From assembly GCF_004283175.1 (NCBI RefSeq), contig NZ_RXNW01000003.1:62001-126000 (forward strand): a DNA stretch of 64,000 bases, in the 5' to 3' direction. The stretch comes from Legionella longbeachae (GTDB lineage: Bacteria > Pseudomonadota > Gammaproteobacteria > Legionellales > Legionellaceae). A program made the translations under genes and the position numbers. The notes below the pieces were generated by a model. That model searched no databases and was not told where the DNA came from. It saw nothing but the letters and a program-made list of their open reading frames with translations. Below, piece after piece: positions 17,023 through 25,419 of this stretch. How positions within the stretch are numbered: position 1 is the stretch's first letter; the number at the start of each line of letters is the position of its first letter.

Positions 17023-18429
17023 TTATAAATTTTGGCATCGATAAACGTTCAATGCATATTCTTTACGTCTAAAGGGATATTTCTGCGTTGGTATTTTCTC
17101 ACAGCGATCAAAGTATTTTTGCAAACAGCTTTGTCTATCATATCTATCGATGTAGATCGCTTCTTTTAATGTTTTGTCTCTAATTTTTTTATTAACTTCT
17201 GTACTCCATAACGCATATTGATTTTGTGCAGTGCCACAACCTAAAGTATAAATAGTTGGCTTGTTTTGAAGAAAAAACATCATGCGCGCTTGAAACCAAC
17301 CAGAGGTAAGAATTGTATTGGGGAGCTGCGGATAGGTGGCGTTAAATTGTTGTATTAAGTGATAAAACGCAAGTTTTTTAGATTTAATGAGATTAAATTT
17401 AGAAGTATTATCAATCAGGATAAAGAGGCTAATTAAGCTATAAATGACAATTAATGAAACAGCTAACTTACGAAAAGGCAAAATGGTATAGCTGTATCCA
17501 AATAAAATCGAGCTACTGATAAGGTACGGCGTAAGCCAAAAAATCCTAACCTCTGCTTTACTCGCTGTATAGATGTAAAAACATAAAAAAGTAAAACAGA
17601 TAATACGACATAACCGAACTATTAAAGCATTTTTTTCATCCAGATTTTTGCTGTTTACCAAAAAAGGAGGCAGAAGCATAATGTTGAGTGCAGGAATAAA
17701 AGATGTAAAAAAAGTTTTGATTGCATTATAAAAAGGATTAACCGTGTGATTTAATTGATGAGAGGTTAATTGATAGATAAAAGATTCCCAATGATTTTGG
17801 TAATTCCATAGGATTACGGGGCTAAAAATTAGGATCGCTAGAATTGTAGCAAGATAAAAATGAATTGTCTTAAAAATAGACCGGTAAGTACTAAAAATTA
17901 CAAAAATGAGTAAGGATAGAATTAAGACAATGCCTGTATACTTTGAGAGCATCATCAAACCCGCACTGATACCAATATAATATAACTCTCTGTTTTTATT
18001 GGTTTGTATCAATTTTACTGTGTAATAAAGGGTTAAAGCCCAAAATAAAGTAAGAGGGGTATCGTAAGTTGTCTGTTTTAAAATATCCATCGTGACGAGT
18101 GGTGAGAATAGCCACGAAAATACAGCAATCCAGCTTGCTTCTGGGGACAAAAAAAATCGAGCGGTTTTGTAGATAATTACACAGCAGGCCGCTGCCACTA
18201 CAATGCCTACAAAATTTAAAGCAAAAAGATTATTGCCGAATAATAAGGTTGCACATCTAATAAAATAGGCAATCATGGGGGAGCCATCATAGTAAGATAA
18301 AGCAAGATGGCGGCTCCAATCCCAATAATAATAAGTGTCAAGAGATAAAATATTAATGGGGGCTATTGCTAACATCAAAGCAAAATAAAGAATAAGCCAT
18401 AGATAAATGTTACGTGGTGTGCGTATCAT
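17023..18429 (-). CDS. GT39/ArnT-like membrane glycosyltransferase
   Basis: A polytopic protein of about 468 residues with ten or more hydrophobic helices and a soluble C-terminal part. The N-terminal periplasmic loop has the ArnT/PMT-like sequence SLDTYYYWDWSRHLALSYYDGSPM: the catalytic Asp is kept, but the usual following Glu is Thr. It would transfer a sugar from a polyprenyl phosphate donor to lipid A or another envelope acceptor. The start at 18429 (MIRTPRN) is preferred over an in-frame ATG at 18468 lacking a binding site; either way it overlaps the upstream GT2-GtrA gene, which probably makes its donor. Confidence 0.87.
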   Translation of the reverse strand: MIRTPRNIYLWLILYFALMLAIAPINILSLDTYYYWDWSRHLALSYYDGSPMIAYFIRCATLLFGNNLFALNFVGIVVAAACCVIIYKTARFFLSPEASWIAVFSWLFSPLVTMDILKQTTYDTPLTLFWALTLYYTVKLIQTNKNRELYYIGISAGLMMLSKYTGIVLILSLLIFVIFSTYRSIFKTIHFYLATILAILIFSPVILWNYQNHWESFIYQLTSHQLNHTVNPFYNAIKTFFTSFIPALNIMLLPPFLVNSKNLDEKNALIVRLCRIICFTFLCFYIYTASKAEVRIFWLTPYLISSSILFGYSYTILPFRKLAVSLIVIYSLISLFILIDNTSKFNLIKSKKLAFYHLIQQFNATYPQLPNTILTSGWFQARMMFFLQNKPTIYTLGCGTAQNQYALWSTEVNKKIRDKTLKEAIYIDRYDRQSCLQKYFDRCEKIPTQKYPFRRKEYALNVYRCQNL

Positions 18430-19615
18430 CAGTATTATTCCAGTGGACGTGTTTATCTGGCCAAACATGGCGAGAATAAATGTAATAATTTAAAAGCGAT
18501 ATTAAACTTATGCCCAAACCCATGATGATATTTTCTCGAAAAGGTCCCCTACCAAAGAAAAGAACACTAAAGTGTAACCAATAACTTTGCAAATAGATTA
18601 TAAATATAGAATAAAGAACAAAAATACTTAAGCTCTTTATTTTCATTGACCGGGGTATTTTGCTTTTCATTCTAAAGGTGAATTTATTATTCAAAATAAA
18701 GTTATTGATAATGGCTGCAGCAATGGCGATTCTTGATGCTTCAAAAGGAGGAAAAGAAAAATGGCTACGTAGAATATTGTATGTAGCAAACTGCACGATG
18801 ACTCCCAAAGAGCCAACGAGACACATGGCTATATAGCGCTTAATTTCATAATAACGCAAAATAAAAACAACTCGCAGGGAGTCAGCAATACTGTTTTTCG
18901 GTAATTTACTATAACCCATGTTTCGATCAATAAAGGTAATTGGATATTCACAAATATTTGCGTTGTTTTTGTACAGAAGCCACAATAACTGAATTTTATA
19001 CGCATAATGATTTGTAAGAAATTGCTTAGGAAGCACTTTCATTAATTGCTCACGGCGTGTGGCTCGAAATCCACTCGTGAAATCTTTATATTTGGGGGTA
19101 AGAACCGCTCTTGCAACATAATTACCTAATACAGAAAATAGCTTGCGGTGTAATTCCCAGTTCTTGGGAATGCTCCCTCCCTTGACGTACCGGCTCCCAA
19201 TGACACAATCATGGGTTTTGAGCATGTCCAGCATAGGAAGAATATATTTGGGCTGGTGCGAAAGATCTGCATCAAATTCAAAAACAATGTCTGCATTAAG
19301 AGAGGTTAATGCATAATTCATTGCTTGCAAATAAGCAGAACCCAGGCCTGATTTTGTCGGTTCCTGCTTTAAATGTAATTTAGGGTACTCTTTTTGCAGG
19401 GAAGAAATAATTTGTTGGGTGCTATCTGCAGATGCACTATCAAAAATTAAGATATGAATGTCGTAATTAACGGCTAATTGTACTGATGCAAATACTTGCT
19501 CTATTGTTGTTTGAATGACTGACGCTTCATTATATGTTGGAATGATAATAACAACCTTCTCTCCTGATTGATTTTTTTCATTAGAATTAAAAGGCTTATC
19601 TGCATCAAGAATCAA
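18410..19615 (-). CDS. GT2 polyprenyl-phosphate glycosyltransferase fused to GtrA-like domain
   Basis: A 401-residue fusion. Residues about 20-250 are a dolichol-phosphate-mannose-synthase-like GT2 domain (VVIIIPTYNEASVI, FDADLSHQ with the metal Asp, TSGFRATRREQL). Residues about 255-390 contain four hydrophobic helices of the GtrA family (IAMCLVGSLGVIVQFATYN, IINNFILNNKFTF). The enzyme would load a sugar on a polyprenyl phosphate and the GtrA part help flip it. Its 3' end overlaps the following GT39-like gene by 20 bases, giving a two-gene unit for envelope glycosylation. Confidence 0.92.
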   Translation of the reverse strand: MILDADKPFNSNEKNQSGEKVVIIIPTYNEASVIQTTIEQVFASVQLAVNYDIHILIFDSASADSTQQIISSLQKEYPKLHLKQEPTKSGLGSAYLQAMNYALTSLNADIVFEFDADLSHQPKYILPMLDMLKTHDCVIGSRYVKGGSIPKNWELHRKLFSVLGNYVARAVLTPKYKDFTSGFRATRREQLMKVLPKQFLTNHYAYKIQLLWLLYKNNANICEYPITFIDRNMGYSKLPKNSIADSLRVVFILRYYEIKRYIAMCLVGSLGVIVQFATYNILRSHFSFPPFEASRIAIAAAIINNFILNNKFTFRMKSKIPRSMKIKSLSIFVLYSIFIIYLQSYWLHFSVLFFGRGPFRENIIMGLGISLISLLNYYIYSRHVWPDKHVHWNNTDDTHTT

Positions 19616-19833
19616 CTTATATCTCGAATTATTAGGGGGATATTTTGCAATGAGTGTACCAATTAGTTTTTATAAAAAAAAGAGGGTTTTTGTTGGCTTT
19701 TACCATTTATCTATCTTTATAAATCTAATTTTGTCGGCTTTTAACAGTTTTTTTGCAAAAAATTAACGCTATTGTTTAATCATATTTCAACGAGTCATAG
19801 TACAATTTCACCACTCTTTTTTAGGGCTCTTTT

Positions 19834-21375
19834 ATGAGAAAATCCCAAATAAGCCTCATAAAGCATGCTTTTTTCAATAATTCCTATAAAAAACAGGAAT
19901 TTTCATTTAAAGAAGATGAGTTTAATTTAGAACAATTACGTAAGGAATTTTTTTTACTACAGCAGGTTGTTTTATCAAATAAATCGTTTTGGTTCAAAGA
20001 TAATGAAGCTGTATTTTATTTAATATACTTGTGTGATTTTTTGATTTTATATTATCAATCTGATTACGTAAATTCTGAGCTGCAAAAATTAAAGCAATTT
20101 AGAAAAGAAATAGAAACATTTTTTCACGAAGATCGTGTTAAGAAACAAAAAGTAATCCATAAGTTCCCCAATTTTGTATTAAACGAATTAAGAATAAATT
20201 TTCAAAATTCTTTGTCTATTTTTAGGAGCATTTCTGAATTAAGAAAATGTGTTGGTGATCTTAATACCAACCGATCTCGATTTACTTATAGTCGAGGTTT
20301 AGCCAAATATTTTATTACTTATTTGCAAAAGAGCTCTATCGCTGAATCCATTCAACAAATAAATCAAATAATTGGCAATCCGTATAGTTTCGCTGAGGGA
20401 ATGGACTTTTTAAATAAATCGAGCAAGCGAATAACTGACTTAGGTATCGCACTTTTTACGTTTCGCTTTCTTCTAAATCTGATTTTGACGATCAAACATT
20501 TTATTCAGGCAGCAATGAGGGATGAGTTATCAGCCAATAAAGTTCTCAGGCAAGAAATGGAGAAGCGTGGATTTGTCATGGCTAGTGACTTGGTATGGGC
20601 CACGGTGAGTTTATTGACTACCTACAATCAGTTTTTTCACATTGCGCAAGCTCTTATTTCACCAATGGTTGCTACTTTTCTGATTTTCGATAGTCTGTTG
20701 CTTTTGGCACAGTGGATTTTTGAAGCGAATCAACATAATGAACGCCTGCAAGAATTGCAAGCACAGCAAAAAGATGCAACAACTTTTGAGTATGCTGTTA
20801 TTCAACGCCAGATTGATGTATTAAATGATGAATGGGAGTCTCAATGCTCCTATTTTGCGATCAATATTTTCGCTGCGAATATAATTGCAGCCAGTTTTGC
20901 AATTAGTATGCTATGTACTGGCCCACTTGCTCTAGCGGGTCTTGCGTTTTTTAGTATGCTTGGCAATGCATTGTATAATACTTCTGAGAATTATAAGAAA
21001 TACCAAAAAGCAAAACTAACGCTACAACGTGAATTATCTAATGGAACGATCCAAAATGATGAACATCATCAACAGCTCGCCAAGATCTTAAATGAAGAAT
21101 GCGTTCAAAGTTATCAACAGTTCTGGAAAGCCTTGGTCTTTAATGTTGGTGGAATTGCATTTATTATCACGGCAGCTGCCGCTTCATGGCCAATTGCACT
21201 CGGATTAACACTTGCTTATATGATTTATTGCGTCAATGATGCTTATCAAAAACAACGAATGAGTAAAAATGAATCTCCACATGATGTTTACAGGCTTTTG
21301 AATTCAAATGATCCAATTTCAGGATTTTCTTATAAATTAGAGGAGGCTACAGCATCACGTACATTCCCAAATTAA
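19834..21375 (+). CDS. Large helical membrane protein, candidate Dot/Icm substrate
   Basis: A 513-residue protein with a mostly soluble helical N-terminal half (1-200), a hydrophobic patch about 205-225, a pair near 265-295 and two pairs near 340-375 and 435-470, separated by polar coiled-coil-like helices (about 300-330 and 385-430). No enzymatic motif is seen. This architecture recurs in Legionella-specific proteins, several of which are translocated; the C-terminus (YKLEEATASRTFPN) carries a short acidic pair but no strong E-block. A second protein of comparable design lies at 36445-37869. The 3' end overlaps the convergent porin-like gene by 29 bases. Effector status is inference. Confidence 0.65.
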   Translation: MRKSQISLIKHAFFNNSYKKQEFSFKEDEFNLEQLRKEFFLLQQVVLSNKSFWFKDNEAVFYLIYLCDFLILYYQSDYVNSELQKLKQFRKEIETFFHEDRVKKQKVIHKFPNFVLNELRINFQNSLSIFRSISELRKCVGDLNTNRSRFTYSRGLAKYFITYLQKSSIAESIQQINQIIGNPYSFAEGMDFLNKSSKRITDLGIALFTFRFLLNLILTIKHFIQAAMRDELSANKVLRQEMEKRGFVMASDLVWATVSLLTTYNQFFHIAQALISPMVATFLIFDSLLLLAQWIFEANQHNERLQELQAQQKDATTFEYAVIQRQIDVLNDEWESQCSYFAINIFAANIIAASFAISMLCTGPLALAGLAFFSMLGNALYNTSENYKKYQKAKLTLQRELSNGTIQNDEHHQQLAKILNEECVQSYQQFWKALVFNVGGIAFIITAAAASWPIALGLTLAYMIYCVNDAYQKQRMSKNESPHDVYRLLNSNDPISGFSYKLEEATASRTFPN

Positions 21376-22132
21376 TATAATGTGTAAAGCCACCTAAATA
21401 ATTATAAAGCTGTTGCCCGCCACTGATACTCAATACAGTATTAGCATAAATAAGAAATAAAATGCCACCATCAAAGTTATATCCTGCGGTTTCGTTAGCA
21501 CTAATTCTACTTTGTCCATATACTTCACCATAGATATCAATTTTTTCGTTCACTGAGTAAGTGACAACAATATCAGGGTTAATACTATTATAGTGTTTGC
21601 CACCATTGAGTGATGAATCACTAAGCCTGCTTATACCAAGCATTCCATCAATACTAAGACGCTCATTAATTATATAGTTCGCGGTACCATTAAGTGTAGA
21701 TCCCCAGCCATGACTTCCATAAGCAGTACTTCCCCCTGGTATATTAACAATTTCTTCTAATGCAAACATCCATTGTTGGTTGTAATAAATAGAGTGTTTG
21801 AGGGCAAATGAGGCGGTAGTTATACCTGATTTGGGGAAACTTTTTTGATGAATGTAATTAGGGGGATTTACCAAGAACTCACTATTAGAGGGTAATCCAA
21901 AGCGAATTTCTGCATTTGGAACATTCTGTTGGACGCCTTGATGGCCATTTAATTGTAGATCAATGGCGTTTAATTCAATTAAAACTTTTTTAAAAGGCAC
22001 GGAACATGAGCTGTCGAGATTACTTGGACTGTTTACAACATTCAGTATGTCGTTACAAGGATTGTTAGAGTCTGCATAAAGAGTATGAGCGTAAAAAATA
22101 AAAATTAAGAAATTAAGTAATTTTCGCTGCAT
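21347..22132 (-). CDS. Exported porin-like / transporter-type outer-membrane protein
   Basis: A 261-residue protein with a signal peptide (about 1-20, ending LYADS). The mature part is rich in short amphipathic strands: EIRFGLPSNSEFLV, SFALKHSIYYNQQWMFALEE, NGTANYIINERLSIDGMLGIS, DIVVTYSVNEKIDIYGEVYGQS, and ends in a hydrophobic beta strand. The layout resembles the MetA-pathway phenol-degradation 'transporter' family of outer-membrane barrels often annotated in Legionella. Its stop lies inside the opposite gene (overlap 21347-21375). Function unknown. Confidence 0.72.
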   Translation of the reverse strand: MQRKLLNFLIFIFYAHTLYADSNNPCNDILNVVNSPSNLDSSCSVPFKKVLIELNAIDLQLNGHQGVQQNVPNAEIRFGLPSNSEFLVNPPNYIHQKSFPKSGITTASFALKHSIYYNQQWMFALEEIVNIPGGSTAYGSHGWGSTLNGTANYIINERLSIDGMLGISRLSDSSLNGGKHYNSINPDIVVTYSVNEKIDIYGEVYGQSRISANETAGYNFDGGILFLIYANTVLSISGGQQLYNYLGGFTHYINLGMYVML

Positions 22133-22247
22133 ATTTTGCTTCCCAACAGGGTGACTGTTATCCCCAACATACGAGTATTATCCTCATCTTTATATTACAA
22201 ATAACAGCTACACTATGTATATAAGAATATTTTTAAGGAAATAAATA

Positions 22248-23483
22248 ATGACAGTTACTACAGGATTATCAGGTAATGAAATTTTTTGTCTCCAACTTAA
22301 AAACTACGCACCTGGTCCTATAGTGGTTGGAAATAGTGTCCATTCTTTAGGCATTATTGGAAGCGTAGGTTCAAGTTTTAAAGTGATTCTTGGCGGTGAA
22401 TTAACGCAAATTACGTCGCTTATAGAAGAGGGTAGGGAAACGGCCTACAAACGCATGTTAGAAGAAGCTGTCAGTATGAATGCGACAGGCATTACTGGAG
22501 TGACCAGTCAGCTGATTCTTCATGGAGCAAATGTGGAGTTTTTATCTATAGGATCAGTGATTTACGGGGAGGAAGGGGCTAATAAGGAGAAGTTTTCAAC
22601 CTCGGCCGATGGCCAGGAATTATATGCCCAACTTGATGCTGGCTACAAACCGATTTGTTTTTCTTTTGGTAATGTTGCTTATTCTATGGGTTTGGGACGC
22701 GGTATTCTTGGAAGCTTGAAGACCTTGGGACGTGGTGAAATTAAGGAATATTCTGATATTTTTAATAAAACCAGACACTTAGCCTTAAACCGCATCACGG
22801 CACATGCCAGACAGTATAAAGCAAATGCTGTTCTTGGTATTAAAACAACGGTTTTACCTTTTGGGGGCGTTAATGAAATGCTTATGATAGGAACAGGTTC
22901 TTATAACCCTCAATTAATGGGTGATCCAGGCAATGAGATAGTAACAAGTGACATGACTAATATTGAAATGTGGAATATGGCGCGTATGGGGTATACACCC
23001 ATGAAGTTATTGTTAGGTACCTCCGTCTATTCTTTAGGAATAATCGGCGGAATTACGTCAACTATTAAAGCATTTGTTCGTGGAGAAATTAATGAGCTCA
23101 CACGAATGATTTATCATGCACGTGAAAATGCCCTGGCCATAATTAATGAGGAAGCACAAGCTCTAGGCGCTGATGATGTAGTAGGGGTGAAAACGTATGT
23201 CTATCAATTAGGTAATGGCTTAATCGAGTTTTTAGCTATAGGCACAGCCGTAAAGAAAAATAATCGCATAAAAACTGAATCAGAACAACTACCACCCCAG
23301 GCGATTGTCGTTGATAAAGATACATTTTATGATTCAACAAATTTAAACAGTATGAATGTAAATGTTAACAGCGGCTCCAAACCTATTAATCAGGGTACGT
23401 TTCCTTTAGTGATTCCAATAGTGATTATTGCACTTATTATTTTACAATTTGTTATTCATCATTTTAATTCGATTTTTCACTAA
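22248..23483 (+). CDS. Triple YbjQ/DUF74-domain protein with C-terminal tail anchor
   Basis: A 411-residue protein formed by three successive YbjQ (DUF74, 'heavy-metal-binding') domains at about 8-108, 120-220 and 236-338. Each has a G-x-S/N-V-x-S-x-G turn (NSVHSLGIIGSVGS, NVAYSMGLGRGILGS, TSVYSLGIIGGITS), a long helix with conserved Arg/Ala, and a final FLSIGSV / MLMIGTG / FLAIGTA strand. A polar linker follows, then one hydrophobic helix (about 386-403) near the end. YbjQ proteins usually have one domain and form pentamers; three in tandem plus an anchor is uncommon. AAGGAAAT precedes the start. Function unknown. Confidence 0.85.
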   Translation: MTVTTGLSGNEIFCLQLKNYAPGPIVVGNSVHSLGIIGSVGSSFKVILGGELTQITSLIEEGRETAYKRMLEEAVSMNATGITGVTSQLILHGANVEFLSIGSVIYGEEGANKEKFSTSADGQELYAQLDAGYKPICFSFGNVAYSMGLGRGILGSLKTLGRGEIKEYSDIFNKTRHLALNRITAHARQYKANAVLGIKTTVLPFGGVNEMLMIGTGSYNPQLMGDPGNEIVTSDMTNIEMWNMARMGYTPMKLLLGTSVYSLGIIGGITSTIKAFVRGEINELTRMIYHARENALAIINEEAQALGADDVVGVKTYVYQLGNGLIEFLAIGTAVKKNNRIKTESEQLPPQAIVVDKDTFYDSTNLNSMNVNVNSGSKPINQGTFPLVIPIVIIALIILQFVIHHFNSIFH

Positions 23484-23592
23484 GGATATTTTTGAGTTTA
23501 TAGAGTGTCGAATTTTTTTAACCAATTATAAAATTATGAGCTATTATTCAAAAGGGTTAAATTCACGTTAAAATTAGATAAGGAAATTAATT

Positions 23593-23970
23593 ATGTCGCA
23601 ACATACAACAGGTCAATTTTGTTGGAATGAATTAGCTACTACTGATTTAAAAAAATCTAAAGAATTTTACAGTAACTTATTAGGTTGGCACTATAAGGAA
23701 ATTCATTCTGAAGAAATGACGTATACCATTATCCAAGCGGGTGATAAAGATATTGCAGGGATATGGGAAATTCCTACGGATCAACAGAACCTAATCCCTC
23801 CTCATTGGATGGCTTATATATTGGTAAGGAATGTTGCAGAAACTTTAGAACAGGCAAAACAGCATGGAGCTGAGGAAATAAAAGGGGTTACCCATGTAGG
23901 AGATATGGGACTTTTTGCAATTATTAAAGATCCTACTGGCGCGCATATTGCATTCTGGGAGTCTAAATAA
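23593..23970 (+). CDS. VOC-family protein
   Basis: A 125-residue VOC protein of the CFP-30B/glyoxalase-like subfamily: GQFCWNELATTDLKKSKEFYSNLLGW, then IQAGDKDIAGIWEIP, WMAYILVRNVAETLEQAKQHGA and FAIIKDPTGAHIAFWES. The Glu/His metal positions are partly replaced (Asn-Glu at the first site), so a non-catalytic or binding role is possible. The ribosome binding site ATAAGGAAAT is good. Monocistronic. Confidence 0.88.
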   Translation: MSQHTTGQFCWNELATTDLKKSKEFYSNLLGWHYKEIHSEEMTYTIIQAGDKDIAGIWEIPTDQQNLIPPHWMAYILVRNVAETLEQAKQHGAEEIKGVTHVGDMGLFAIIKDPTGAHIAFWESK

Positions 23971-23984
23971 TGGGAGTTCGACGT

Positions 23985-24003
23985 CAAGGCATTTCTATAC
24001 CTT
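23985..24003 (+). repeat. Dispersed hairpin CAAGGCATTTCTATACCTT, copy 2
   Basis: Matches the hairpin at 15381-15400 at 18 of 19 bases, and the preceding ACGT is shared as well. It lies 15 bases after the VOC stop. The single G-to-A difference weakens the stem. Confidence 0.5.
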
Positions 24004-24061
24004 TATGTAGCTAAACGAACGTTATCCCATTTATTACTGGAGCCAGTTCCAAATAAAATCT

Positions 24062-24108
24062 GTTCGATATGAAAATAACTTTTCTTTTTATATCGAACCC
24101 ACATTAAA
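24062..24108 (-). repeat. Dispersed palindrome GTTCGATAT...ATATCGAAC + CCCACATTA, copy 1
   Basis: Nine-base perfect arms (24062-24070, 24090-24098) with a 19-base AT-rich loop, followed by CCCACATTA. The same arms and following CCCACGTTA occur at 40032-40077. Both copies sit just beyond the stop of a minus-strand gene, here the AI-2E permease, so they may work as 3' end structures or be small mobile palindromes. Confidence 0.55.
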
Positions 24109-24130
24109 TAATAAATAATATCAACACTTC

Positions 24131-25222
24131 TTAATATTGAGACCAATTTTGAGCAGGAGGATTTTCCACAGGCAATAATTCATAAGTTCTAAAAACATTT
24201 CCATCCCGAGATAAAAGAATAGCAATCGACCTTGTCTTTTCAAAATGGGCAAAGATAATCATCATCATTACGGTGATTGGTACGGCCAGAAACATTCCCA
24301 GTAGTCCCCATATATCACCCCAGACCGCCAAGGTAAATAAGATTACAAGCGGGCTTAAATTTAATGAATTACTCAAGTAACGAGGTTCAATTATATTCCC
24401 CACAATAAATTGTACTGTCCCTAAACCCAAAATAATCTTTGTGAACGGAATCCAGCTGGTAAATTGTACTATGGCTAAAGAAGCAGGAAAAGCAATCGCA
24501 ATGATTGCCCCAATGTTGGGTATAAAGTTGAGAAAAAAAATAAGAAGTGCCCAGAACTCTGCAAAATCGAGTTTTACCCATTTCATAATAATCCAACTGG
24601 AAAGGGCGGTGACAATACTTAAAATGGACTTTAAGCCAAGATACGTTTGAGTATTCATCACAATATGATTCAAAATATTGTTTACGAGTATGCGATTTTC
24701 TAAAGAGGGAAACAGCGCATCAATTTTACTGAGGAAGAAATATTGTTCTGCAAATAAAAATGCGACATAAAGCATAATAAGTACAGTAGAACTCGCAAGA
24801 GTTGAGAATACTCCATAGACGTTGACTAAAATTGTTTGTAAATTGAGCGATTTTATCATTTGGTTCAAGCTCGATAAAATTTCAATATGTAGTGTTTTGT
24901 CAATATTGCTGAAAATGGCTAATAAATTTTCTTGGTAGCGATTTGATGCTGCTATGACATTATTGACGTTATTTGTAATGATATTGATGAAGATAAAAAT
25001 AAAAACGGCAACAATCACAAAAGCAAAAATCATACTTAACCAACCAGGTAGTCGACTACCTACCCTTGGTATTGCTTGGATAATATTACTGATGGTATTA
25101 AGAAGATGCCAAATAAAAATGGCGATGACTAAAGGAATTAATACATGGCTTCCTACAATAAGGAAATAACCAGTAATCCATATTACAATGAGTCCTGAAG
25201 TAAAAAGAAGCATTCGACTCAT
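24131..25222 (-). CDS. AI-2E family (PerM/TqsA-like) transporter
   Basis: A 363-residue polytopic membrane protein of the AI-2E transporter family. About seven or eight hydrophobic helices are visible, with the large polar loop (about 85-150), the conserved LFPSLENRILVNNILNHI region, and the signature late segment FFLNFIPNIGAIIAIAFPASLAIVQF followed by GNIIEPRYLSNSLNLSP. Members export autoinducer-2, Na+/Li+ or other small solutes; substrate cannot be assigned. A lone gene, divergent from lhr. Confidence 0.92.
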   Translation of the reverse strand: MSRMLLFTSGLIVIWITGYFLIVGSHVLIPLVIAIFIWHLLNTISNIIQAIPRVGSRLPGWLSMIFAFVIVAVFIFIFINIITNNVNNVIAASNRYQENLLAIFSNIDKTLHIEILSSLNQMIKSLNLQTILVNVYGVFSTLASSTVLIMLYVAFLFAEQYFFLSKIDALFPSLENRILVNNILNHIVMNTQTYLGLKSILSIVTALSSWIIMKWVKLDFAEFWALLIFFLNFIPNIGAIIAIAFPASLAIVQFTSWIPFTKIILGLGTVQFIVGNIIEPRYLSNSLNLSPLVILFTLAVWGDIWGLLGMFLAVPITVMMMIIFAHFEKTRSIAILLSRDGNVFRTYELLPVENPPAQNWSQY

Positions 25223-25419
25223 AAGACAATTCCTTTATTGATTTTATTATTTATTAGGATAAATATTAGCATTGATTATTCAGGATAAAAATTTAAAAAT
25301 TAGTTTATATAATTAAATTGAGAAATAAGTAGTACACTTAAAATAAGCATATATTGGCAGATACCTTAGCGAGCTTGCCTATACTATGTAATGTAACTTG
25401 CTTATTTATCATTAATCTC

